From contig OY970370.1 in assembly GCA_963718745.1 (NCBI GenBank), positions 1 to 64,000 on the forward strand: a stretch of 64,000 bases of DNA. Direction: 5' to 3'. The notes below the pieces were generated by a model that saw only the letters and a list, made by a program, of their open reading frames with translations, had not been told where the DNA came from and ran no database searches. The stretch is from Fermentibacter sp963718745 [NCBI: Candidatus Fermentibacterota bacterium] (lineage in GTDB: Bacteria > Fermentibacterota > Fermentibacteria > Fermentibacterales). Below are positions 9,568 to 17,036 of the stretch, in pieces; the stretch's first letter is position 1, and the number at the start of each line of letters is the position of its first letter. Made by a program: the position numbers and the translations under genes.

Positions 9568-10581
9568 TCAGGGTTTGTTCAGAACGCTGACTATACGGGT
9601 TATCCGTTCATCGACGAAGGTTCTGATCACCTCCGGAACTAGACCTCTCGTGGCCGCTGTGGAGATGAAGTCGTTATGTCCGACGAACAAGCCAGCCTCC
9701 CGTGCGAACCTCTGGTAGTCCTCGAGCGGGAGTGCGCCGTAGGTCTCAGGGACCGATTTGTAGATGGCCACATACCTCCCGCCGTGAACAAGGACTCGAT
9801 TGATCTCGGTCAGAACCTCTTCGATGCCATTTATCTCCTGCAGGGCCATGAGGGAGGTTATCAGATCCACTGATGAATCAGGGAAGGGAAGCCTCCTGAC
9901 ATCTGCTCCCACGGCCTCGCATTTCCCTGACCTGCCGAGCCTCGCGAACTTGTTCTGAATCACCCAGAGGCATTTCAGATCCCTCTCCGTGGCGAAAACC
10001 CGCTCGAACGAATCGGACGCGTTCACGATGCAGGAAATACCGCTCCCTCCACCCGAAGCGATGTCCAGGACAGTTCGCGCCTTGTACGAGATCGCTGTTT
10101 CGACATAGTTCCGAACAGCTTCGCTGGTGTTCACAAGGGAATCCAGGAATCTGGACTCCCGGTCGCGGCAACGCATCCAGCCGTTCCCCATCCTGTATCG
10201 GGCTTGGCCGTCTAGGCATTGCGGTATCCCCGCAGAGCAAGACTCGGTGGTTCTCAAGGGTGCGTCATGCGATCCGTGAGATCTGACGATTCTTATGGCT
10301 TCATCCACTCCAATCCGCGCCAGTCGCTTCATGGAGAGCGCTCCCTCTGTTGGGAGACTGCCTCCGGGATCGAGCACTTCGTCGACGGGTGCCCTCCATT
10401 CGCGAATCCTGTTCTGCTCGACAAGCAGGGGTCTCCCATGGAACACGGGGAAACTGTACCTGCAACTTGTACAGCTGAGATCACCAGAATTGATGTGGGA
10501 GCCAGAGAAACTGCGGGGTTCGAGATGGAACTCAGCATGACAGGCCGGACAGCAGAGATATCCGAGCACATTCTTCTGCAT
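9568..10581 (-). CDS. SAM methyltransferase with N-terminal zinc-ribbon (Trm112-like)
   Basis: 337 aa. The N-terminus 'LCCPACHAEF' plus 'LSCTSCRYSFPV' forms a four-Cys zinc ribbon of the Trm112 kind. The C-terminal half is a class I methyltransferase with 'TVLDIASGGGSGI' (SAM-binding glycines), 'ADVRRLPFPDSS' and 'INRVLVHGGRYVAIY'. Such enzymes methylate small molecules or glycans; the substrate is unclear. It lies in the second cassette, between att-like copies 2 and 3, and opposes the GNAT gene. The first Met (10581) is followed directly by the zinc-ribbon sequence, which supports this start. Confidence 0.75.
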   Translation of the reverse strand: MQKNVLGYLCCPACHAEFHLEPRSFSGSHINSGDLSCTSCRYSFPVFHGRPLLVEQNRIREWRAPVDEVLDPGGSLPTEGALSMKRLARIGVDEAIRIVRSHGSHDAPLRTTESCSAGIPQCLDGQARYRMGNGWMRCRDRESRFLDSLVNTSEAVRNYVETAISYKARTVLDIASGGGSGISCIVNASDSFERVFATERDLKCLWVIQNKFARLGRSGKCEAVGADVRRLPFPDSSVDLITSLMALQEINGIEEVLTEINRVLVHGGRYVAIYKSVPETYGALPLEDYQRFAREAGLFVGHNDFISTAATRGLVPEVIRTFVDERITRIVSVLNKP

Positions 10582-10923
10582 CGCTCCTCCATTTGTTCGG
10601 ATCGTATCAACTCAAGTACCTTTTGGCGGGAATATGCATGAAATGGAAAGGAACCTCCCGCGTGCTTCTGCTGTAGGAGTTATCAGATGGAGGCTGATCC
10701 GGGGCTACAGAGAACGCCAGGTCTCACTCCTCCCTTGCGATGGTCGAGATGGATCAGGTCCCGAAGCCTCTGTCGACACTTCTCATCATGGGAGTAGCCG
10801 AAGGTGGCTCCCTTGCTCCGCCTCATGGTCCACCTCGAGGATGGCAACAGCGCAATTCTGTAGCATACTTTCTTGAAGAGCCCTGAAATCTCAAAGACGT
10901 TATTCGAGATTCGGAGACCGAGC
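10582..10923. other. Divergent intergenic region, no convincing gene
   Basis: About 340 bp between divergent genes. A minus-strand ORF overlaps it and part of the GNAT gene, but it has no family motif or good start. Promoters for both neighbours are expected here. I see no terminator or RNA gene. Confidence 0.45.
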
Positions 10924-11430
10924 ATGAAGTCGTTTCGTCTCAGGCCGTTCGAAGAGGCTCTCGACAAGGAGACGGTCAAGGGCTTCCTCGCAGAGACCCT
11001 CCGGATCGGCTCCGATGAGCCTGTAAGCATCGAGGATAACGCCTCCAGTTACTTCGCGGCTGTCGAACGGGCTCAGTCGAGTGACAGGCGCTTCTGCTCG
11101 ATGCTGCTCGAAAGTGATGTAGCAGTGGGGTTCGTGGACGTGTTCACGATGCCGAAGAAGCCCGGTTCCGGCTTCATGCGTTTCTGTTATGTGGTCCCGG
11201 AGAAGAGGGGATGCGGGGTATCGGACAGGATAGTTGATTACTGCGTCGAACTCATGTCCGGGTACGGATGTAGTGAGATCCTTCTCGACGTGCGGGTCAA
11301 CAACCCGAGGGCCGTCGGTTTCTATGCCAGACATGGCTGGGTTGTCAGGGAGGAGAAGCAGGAAGGGTTCCTGCGGATGGGCAGGATCCTGAAGGCGAGG
11401 AATGAGACGAACGCTGGTTGCGAACCATGA
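10924..11430 (+). CDS. GNAT-family N-acetyltransferase
   Basis: 168 aa. The acetyl-CoA binding signature is present as 'VVPEKRGCGVSDRIVD' (the RGxGxS-type P-loop) at about residues 96-111. It is followed by 'ILLDVRVNNPRAVGFYARHG', the classic motif B end of GNAT proteins. The ATG at 10924 has GGAGACCGAGC just upstream. It probably acetylates an amine on a small molecule or protein. It is followed after 75 nt by the APH-like kinase and may be co-transcribed with it. This pair is typical of accessory or resistance-like cargo, but a drug substrate cannot be claimed. Confidence 0.82.
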   Translation: MKSFRLRPFEEALDKETVKGFLAETLRIGSDEPVSIEDNASSYFAAVERAQSSDRRFCSMLLESDVAVGFVDVFTMPKKPGSGFMRFCYVVPEKRGCGVSDRIVDYCVELMSGYGCSEILLDVRVNNPRAVGFYARHGWVVREEKQEGFLRMGRILKARNETNAGCEP

Positions 11431-11505
11431 AGCATGCCTGACCATGGAGAGCACTAATCGCTCGTCTTGCGGGGTCAGCTTCTCCACACCGGAGTAGGTA
11501 GGCTG

Positions 11506-12384
11506 ATGGAATCAGCCACGTTGATTAGTGTCCTTTCCAGTCACGATCTGGCGATCGATCCAGAGTCGGTTGTCAGGATCAGCGAAGGTTCGTGGCGCGC
11601 GCAGAGCTCGTCCGGTCCGATGGTTCTCCGCTTCATTCCTCAGGACGCCCATCATGCCCACAGGGCTATCAGGACTCTCGAGCAGGTTCCCCCAAGCCCG
11701 TTCCTCATGCTTCAGCCGCTGCGCGACTTCGTCCGCTGTGAGGGAGGAATGATAGCAGTTCTGGAGTGGATACCGGGCTCCACGCTTCGCGAAGCCAACC
11801 AGGATGAGATGCCTCTCTTCTTCGATCGACTGGCTCGCTGGCACAGGGGCAATGCGGGCAAGCTTCCGTTGTACTCGAGATACACGGACAGGGAGTATCG
11901 CTCGATAGCTGAGTTCGTGGACGGAGAGCTGGAATGCCATCTCGGCATCCTGGGTCTTCATGAGCAAGAGAAGTCCTGTCTCAGCATTCTGGAACCTCTT
12001 GCTTCGGGAATCGTGACCTACACCCATGGCGATGTGCATCCTGACAACATCATTCGCAGGCATGACGGCGGCTTCGCACTGCTGGATCCGGAGTACCTGC
12101 ATGTCGGATGCAACTACCTGGATCTCGACTACATCGACTGGTGGGGGATCGAGGCCGATCCGGCGCCATGGTGGGTCATCAGAGATCAAGCCCGGGAATC
12201 CGTCACAGCCTACTTCGCTGCGCTCGGCGTCGATGCTCGCGGAATCTCAGCTATCATGAAGGCCATCTGCTTGCTCAGCACCCTCCGCAGTCACACCAAT
12301 GCCGTTCAGTTCCGCACAGGCGATTCCGATCGAGCTCAGGCTCGTGTGCGTCTGATCCTGGATGGAGGGCTGCCGGAGGCATAG
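11506..12384 (+). CDS. Aminoglycoside phosphotransferase-like kinase (APH/choline kinase fold)
   Basis: 292 aa. The catalytic loop 'THGDVHPDNII' (His174, Asp176, Asn181) and the metal-binding 'LLDPEY' are diagnostic of the APH/choline/fructosamine kinase superfamily. An N-lobe Lys is not obvious, as 'PMVLRFIP' replaces the usual VLK. A late 'DLDYIDWW' also fits the family. It phosphorylates a hydroxyl on a small molecule; antibiotic, choline and sugar remain possible. The start at 11506 is the Met following GGAGTAGGTAGGCTG. It closes the cargo of cassette 2 before HTH gene 2. Confidence 0.75.
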   Translation: MESATLISVLSSHDLAIDPESVVRISEGSWRAQSSSGPMVLRFIPQDAHHAHRAIRTLEQVPPSPFLMLQPLRDFVRCEGGMIAVLEWIPGSTLREANQDEMPLFFDRLARWHRGNAGKLPLYSRYTDREYRSIAEFVDGELECHLGILGLHEQEKSCLSILEPLASGIVTYTHGDVHPDNIIRRHDGGFALLDPEYLHVGCNYLDLDYIDWWGIEADPAPWWVIRDQARESVTAYFAALGVDARGISAIMKAICLLSTLRSHTNAVQFRTGDSDRAQARVRLILDGGLPEA

Positions 12385-12445
12385 ATGGGCTCTTCTGATA
12401 GGTGGTTCGACTACCTACCCGAATCAGGAGCCCTCCTTCGCCCCC

Positions 12446-12697
12446 TCATCTCCCTCTCCGCACCACCTGCCTGTTCCAGCGATCACCAAGGGCCTCGGCA
12501 TTCCGCAACGCCTTCTCCGGGAGTTCGAGCAGATCCAGCCACTGGGTCACACGTGCCCTCGACACCCCCAGCCTCTTGGCCAGCTCGGCCCGGTTGATGC
12601 CCTCCGCCAGCATCCGGTCGCGCAGCTCCCTGGCATAGAGCACGGGATTGCGAAATTTCTTGGTAGGTATGGGATTGGGATATCTGATCGGGATCAG
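12446..12697 (-). CDS. Small ParB/KorB-like helix-turn-helix protein, copy 2
   Basis: The core 'RAELAKRLGVSRARVTQW' is nearly identical to copies 1 and 3 and is preceded by 'FRNPVLYARELRDRML'. The frame stays open to an ATG at 12910, but that extension runs through the att-like repeat. By alignment with copy 3 (ATG start) the equivalent codon here is CTG at 12697, so the start is unresolved. It is convergent with the APH-like gene and lies immediately inside boundary repeat 3. Confidence 0.6.
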   Translation of the reverse strand: MIPIRYPNPIPTKKFRNPVLYARELRDRMLAEGINRAELAKRLGVSRARVTQWLDLLELPEKALRNAEALGDRWNRQVVRRGR

Positions 12698-12747
12698 CAG
12701 GGGGATGGTCAGGACAGGTCCCCTTGGGGTTCGCCTGGATAGCGATA

Positions 12748-12808
12748 CGGGGAGCCAGCAATTCTTCAACAAGTACGAACTGACTATCAGCTCGCTGATC
12801 AGAGTGCG
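12748..12808 (+). repeat. tRNA 3'-end repeat, copy 3 (att-like)
   Basis: CGGGGAGCCA followed by about 50 bp matching the sequence after the tRNA-Asn (53/61 identical with 7346-7406). On the plus strand both copies encode a related peptide, 'FxNKYExxxSSLIRxRA', with mainly conservative changes. The 17 bases before it (ATAGCGATA and flank) match the region before copy 2. The rest to 12983 holds the promoter region of propeller gene 2. Confidence 0.6.
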
Positions 12809-12983
12809 TGCGCTCGTCTTCCGAAATATTTCCTGGGGAAGCAACTCACGATATCGAGCGGGGATCCCTGGAAGGAAGATTCCGAATGCATACAACGAAT
12901 CCGTTGACAAGCCTTCCGAGGGGCTGGATGTTTGTCTAGATTTATACGGATAGTGTATTTAGCTCACATGGAGGGAGGGCAAG

Positions 12984-14501
12984 ATGATGTGGTTTGCATT
13001 TGTACCTCTTGTTCTTTCTTCAGCAATGCTAGCTGAAACCAATCCATCACTTGCCGCCATACTTGCTCACGACGTAAGTACCATTGAGGGATCTTTGGGG
13101 GACTTCGATCCAGCCGGCTTCCGCATGGTGTGCGGTCCTGACGGGGAGCTGGTATTCATGGAAGATGGATTATCACCATGGGAACCCGTACTCCCGCCTG
13201 ATGGATGGGATATTGAAGGTGCCTGGTTTCCGCTCGGAAGTGGGATCAGTGGCCCCATCATCCCGTATGTAAGCAGTATTGCTGTCAGTGGCTCGGATGT
13301 GTATGTGGGCGGGAATTTCACCCAGGCTGGGACTGTACCCGCCAACCGGATGGCTCGCTGGGATGGCAGTTCATGGCATTCGCTAGGAAGCGGCATAAGC
13401 AGCTATGTCTATGCTGTATCGGTGACAGGCTCGGATGTGTATGTGGGTGGTAGTTTCACACAGGCCGGAGGCGGTACCGCAAACAACATCGCCCGTTGGG
13501 ATGGAAGCTCATGGAATCCACTAGGAAGCGGCATGGACCAGGGAGTACGTGCCCTGGCCGTTGACGGTTCTGATGTGTATGCGGGCGGATACTTTACCCA
13601 TGCAGGGGGCAGTACCGCAAACCATATCGCGCGCTGGGATGGCAGCTCATGGCATGCTCTTGGAGACGGCGTGAACAATTATGTCGATATCATCACAGTA
13701 AGCGGTTCTGATGTGTATGTGGGCGGATACTTTACCCAGGCAGGGGGCATTCCCGCAAACAACATCGCCCGCTGGGACGGAAGCTCATGGCATGCTCTTG
13801 GAAATGGCGTGAGCGGAAACGTATTTGACATCGCCATCAGCGGTTCCGAACTGTATGCCTGCGGATATTTCACCCAGGCCGGAGGCGGTCCCGCAAACAA
13901 TATCGCCCGCTGGGACGGAAGCTCATGGCATCCGCTCGGAAGTGGTGCGGAAGGTAACGTATATGCCGTTGAAGTTCTCGGTTCTGATGTGTATGCGGGT
14001 GGATTCTTCACCCAGGCCGGGGGTAGTTACGCGAGCAACATCGCTAGTTGGGACGGCAGTACCTGGCATACGCTCGGACTTGGAGTGAGCAATACGGTCT
14101 ATGACATAGCCGCAAGCGGCTCGAATCTGATTGTGGGCGGGGAATTCCAGAATGCCGGACCAATTTCTGCACTGTGCGTAGCCCTCTGGGTACCGAACAC
14201 AGGGATCGAAACCACCCCGGAAGTGATAACCGGCATCCTTCATGCCTCTCCCAACCCCACGGCTTCCGGCATCGAGCTCTCCTTTCAAAGCACCGGGCTC
14301 TCCCCGCTGACACTCGAGACCTACGATGCCGCAGGGCGCCTTGTGAGGGCGCAGGATCTGGGAACCCTTCCTGCAGGCACCCAGGCTTACTACTGGGACG
14401 GCCTCGACGGGAACGGGCATGCCCTGGCCCAGGGAGTGTACTTCCTGAGGCTCGCAAGCGATGAACTCGAGGCTTCCACGCGGGTGGTGCTGCTGAGGTA
14501 G
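12984..14501 (+). CDS. Secreted seven-repeat beta-propeller surface protein, paralog 2
   Basis: 505 aa. It has a signal peptide (residues 1-18, 'LSSAMLAE'), the same N-terminal region as paralog 1 ('NPSLAAILAHD', 'FDPAGF'), and seven repeats of about 46 aa of the 'LGSGxxxxVYAVxVxGSD' plus 'VYVGGxFTQAGG' type. The last repeat is degenerate. The C-terminal sorting-like domain is almost identical in DNA to paralog 1 (about 14202-14501 against 8776-9075), while the repeats have diverged more. GGAGGGAGGGC precedes the ATG by 5 nt. It is probably exported and surface-bound through the C-terminal domain; the binding partner is unknown. Confidence 0.82.
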   Translation: MMWFAFVPLVLSSAMLAETNPSLAAILAHDVSTIEGSLGDFDPAGFRMVCGPDGELVFMEDGLSPWEPVLPPDGWDIEGAWFPLGSGISGPIIPYVSSIAVSGSDVYVGGNFTQAGTVPANRMARWDGSSWHSLGSGISSYVYAVSVTGSDVYVGGSFTQAGGGTANNIARWDGSSWNPLGSGMDQGVRALAVDGSDVYAGGYFTHAGGSTANHIARWDGSSWHALGDGVNNYVDIITVSGSDVYVGGYFTQAGGIPANNIARWDGSSWHALGNGVSGNVFDIAISGSELYACGYFTQAGGGPANNIARWDGSSWHPLGSGAEGNVYAVEVLGSDVYAGGFFTQAGGSYASNIASWDGSTWHTLGLGVSNTVYDIAASGSNLIVGGEFQNAGPISALCVALWVPNTGIETTPEVITGILHASPNPTASGIELSFQSTGLSPLTLETYDAAGRLVRAQDLGTLPAGTQAYYWDGLDGNGHALAQGVYFLRLASDELEASTRVVLLR

Positions 14502-14521
14502 ACGGGCAGCATCGACTGTGG

Positions 14522-14546
14522 CGGGTCGCTGTTCTTCAGCGGCCCG
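14522..14546 (+). terminator. Hairpin terminator after propeller gene 2
   Basis: CGGGTCGCTG pairs with CAGCGGCCCG (one G-T wobble) around a TTCTT loop, followed by TTCTC. It is a copy of the hairpin at 9096-9120 and sits between convergent genes. Confidence 0.78.
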
Positions 14547-14618
14547 TTCTCATCGTGCGATCTGCTGAACATATCGATCGGTAGACTCTCCTCAACCCTG
14601 ACACAACCGGACATTTCA

Positions 14619-14885
14619 CTACTGCGATCTTCTGAGCATCCTCTCAGTCATCAGCCGGCGCGCCCAGTTATCGCCCTTCTTCACGGCTTCCCTGATCGTC
14701 CCCTCAGGCAGCTCGAGCAGGTCCAGCCATTGGGTGACCCTTGCCCTGGACACCCCCAGCCTCCGGGCAAGCTCGGCGCGGTTGATGCCCTCGGTCAGCA
14801 TCCGGTCCCGCATCTCCATCGCGTAGACCACAGGGTTGCGGTATGTCCGCCTGGGCTTTGGCTCTGGGTGCCTGATGGGGAGCAT
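14619..14885 (-). CDS. Small ParB/KorB-like helix-turn-helix protein, copy 3
   Basis: 88 aa, the best-defined copy, with an ATG start: 'MLPIRHPEPKPRRTYRNP' leads into 'RAELARRLGVSRARVTQW' (HTH, about residues 36-53) and a basic C-terminus 'MTERMLRRSQ' shared with copy 1. It resembles the HTH tail of serine recombinases or ParB-like proteins but has no catalytic domain. It is convergent with propeller gene 2. The upstream sequence resembles that of copies 1 and 2 but has lost the tRNA-like end. Function is inferred only as DNA binding. Confidence 0.72.
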   Translation of the reverse strand: MLPIRHPEPKPRRTYRNPVVYAMEMRDRMLTEGINRAELARRLGVSRARVTQWLDLLELPEGTIREAVKKGDNWARRLMTERMLRRSQ

Positions 14886-14939
14886 GATCGAGATGGTCAG
14901 GAGGGGGTCCGAACAGCGGTTCGGTTGGCTCCGAGAAGA

Positions 14940-15431
14940 TCAGCGGGCTGAATCCAGGAGCACTGCGCCGATGGGGAAGACTATCTCCCGTATCCCCGGC
15001 ATTGCGACGCCATCCCAGTTCCTGATCTCCACTGTCACCTTGACGGTATCTCCGGAAAAGCTGAATCCGTAGTCCAGGACTTCATCCTCGACGGCAGCAG
15101 ATATGTCGAGGATTAGGAGCGAGCCGCCCTCGGGGAAGAGGGAGTCCAGCGGCGGGCCGGAGTACTCCTGAGGATAGCCTACATAACTGAACACTGAGTC
15201 GAGCATCGCCGGGGTTTCGACGAAGTAGAAGTTGTCCGGGGACGATTCGAATGGAGACAGGAGAGTGTTGGTGTCCGTCATGAATCCGTTGTCGACGAGA
15301 TGATGGACATCGCAGGACAGGACCGTGGTGTACTCGACGATGCGGTCTTCGTAGCCATCATGAGCATTGCATCCGTAGAGCGCTGCGGCGATACACACCG
15401 CGACAAGTCCATGAATCCGGTTGGCAACCAT
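14940..15431 (-). CDS. Lipoprotein of unknown function
   Basis: 163 aa starting MVANRIHGL. The N-terminal hydrophobic segment ends in the lipobox 'AALYGC', so Cys22 is the likely lipidated residue. The mature part is acidic with no known domain visible; 'ILDISAAVEDEVLDYGFSF' suggests a beta-rich fold. The start at 15431 is supported by GGAGGTGG 6 nt upstream and by the lipoprotein signal; the longer frame to 15551 is not. It is divergent from the next surface protein. Confidence 0.72.
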   Translation of the reverse strand: MVANRIHGLVAVCIAAALYGCNAHDGYEDRIVEYTTVLSCDVHHLVDNGFMTDTNTLLSPFESSPDNFYFVETPAMLDSVFSYVGYPQEYSGPPLDSLFPEGGSLLILDISAAVEDEVLDYGFSFSGDTVKVTVEIRNWDGVAMPGIREIVFPIGAVLLDSAR

Positions 15432-15592
15432 GGTGCACCACCTCCGGAGAATACTGGAATCACGATACGACTGCGGCGCCAGGAAGGCAAGACGGTCCGC
15501 CCGGCGAGTACCGGTCGGATTTTCCGTCTCCGTTGACGCCGGCGACGACATCGTCCATCCTATGCAATGGCATCTGAATGGAGTGTGGAAGG

Positions 15593-17029
15593 ATGACTGT
15601 ATTCCTGCTCGATTTGCTGATCGCCTTGAGCTATCCGAAGCTGGACATCACTGCATCTGGCCTCGACTACTGGGTCGGCTGGGTTGCAGCCGGCGGCGAC
15701 CGAGCGATCCTCTCCAGCATGGGTGCGGAGGCGACCCTGTCGGGCGGATATGGCTCCACGAGCCTCACGTTGATGAATGACGCTGCCGGCCTCCCGACAT
15801 GCCTGATCGTCATGAGTTCGGCGGAGGAACCGTGGAGCGATTCCGCGAAGATCTACATGCTTGATCCCACGACACTTACTACACTCGGCTCGACCGTGAT
15901 CCCCTATGCGGAGATCTGTCCTCCAGCCAAACCCCACAACGGCTGCAGCATCATCCAACTCGGCGCCCAGAGTGTGATCGACGATGACACGGATTGCGTC
16001 TTCTTCGCGAGTGTCAGAACAAACTACACTCTATCCGGAGCGCAAGATGGAGTCAGCCACTACACCTGGCATTGCGCCGCGATCCTCGACACCGATGATT
16101 CCGGACAGACGGCTTTCCGCGAACAGGCCGTGCTCGACGTGCTGTTCGGCTGCGATTTCGTCCCTCCAGTGCAGATCGATCCGTCTTACTGGGCCTCGGG
16201 CTATGGTGGATATGGAGGTACCTACCCTCCCTACAGCTATGTCGTGCAGACAACCGGCTATGGCGGATCGAGCGGCTCGGGAACACTCGACTGCTCGACA
16301 TTGGACTGGTTCTATGGTGCCAGCCCCACCGATGCGACGGCCTATTGCGCCGGCAACTGCTCAGCCGGTGCAGTCCTCGTCTGGGAAAACTACGAGGGAG
16401 TAGACCAGTATTCTCTTATCAGCTCCACTTCGTCTCCGGTGCCGGATACGACCCTGGCCATGCCACCCTGGCCGGATGAGCAGCCTCCAATGTTCGCAGC
16501 GATGAGTGACGTCCGGGATGATCCGGGCGCTCTCCTGGCCTGGTACGATGGAGAACACGTCTGGTGCAGGTACTTCGACGGGCAGTGGAATGACTGGTGC
16601 CATCTGCTGTCTAATGCAGAACAAATTGAAGTCGAGACGGGATTTCTCGGCGTCTGCAGCGCTCAGGACGGATACTACGTGGCGTGGCTCGAAGAGGGAA
16701 GTGACGATCCGACAGTCGTCTATGTCCCGAGATCGAGCGTGGTGGGGATCGAAGCCTCCAGTCCCGAAGCGGGGGAGCTGCTCCTCCGCCCCTCGTCGAA
16801 CCCCTTCACTTCCTCTGTCACCGTGCTCTGCAGCGGGCCTGATGTTCCGGATCAGCTCGATGTCTACGATGTGACCGGCAGGCTGGTTCGAGATCTCACT
16901 GACCGCCAGGGATCATCATTCCTGTGGGATGGGCGTGATGGGTCAGGAACAGAGGTTCCAACAGGTACTTATCTGATCCATGGAACAGTCGGAGGAGAGT
17001 TGTCCACGCTCCGGATCGTGAGATTGTAG
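15593..17029 (+). CDS. Secreted protein with C-terminal sorting-like domain
   Basis: 478 aa. A short hydrophobic N-terminus ('TVFLLDLLIALS') may be a weak signal. The body is rich in Gly, Ser, Tyr and Cys and shows no family I recognise. A Tyr/Gly-rich stretch ('YGGYGGTYPPYSY') lies near residues 204-216. The C-terminus has 'RPSSNPFTSSVTV', 'LDVYDVTGRLVRDL' and 'FLWDGRDGSGTEVPTG', matching FlgD/T9SS sorting modules. The Met at 15593 follows GGAAGG very closely; a start at 15578 is the alternative. Its stop lies 7 nt before the S9 peptidase, so the two are probably co-transcribed. Confidence 0.68.
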   Translation: MTVFLLDLLIALSYPKLDITASGLDYWVGWVAAGGDRAILSSMGAEATLSGGYGSTSLTLMNDAAGLPTCLIVMSSAEEPWSDSAKIYMLDPTTLTTLGSTVIPYAEICPPAKPHNGCSIIQLGAQSVIDDDTDCVFFASVRTNYTLSGAQDGVSHYTWHCAAILDTDDSGQTAFREQAVLDVLFGCDFVPPVQIDPSYWASGYGGYGGTYPPYSYVVQTTGYGGSSGSGTLDCSTLDWFYGASPTDATAYCAGNCSAGAVLVWENYEGVDQYSLISSTSSPVPDTTLAMPPWPDEQPPMFAAMSDVRDDPGALLAWYDGEHVWCRYFDGQWNDWCHLLSNAEQIEVETGFLGVCSAQDGYYVAWLEEGSDDPTVVYVPRSSVVGIEASSPEAGELLLRPSSNPFTSSVTVLCSGPDVPDQLDVYDVTGRLVRDLTDRQGSSFLWDGRDGSGTEVPTGTYLIHGTVGGELSTLRIVRL

Positions 17030-17036
17030 GGAAGCG

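Noticed and set aside
10683-11030. Minus-strand ORF overlapping the GNAT start
   Set aside because: No recognisable family, no ribosome binding site, and it overlaps a well-supported gene.
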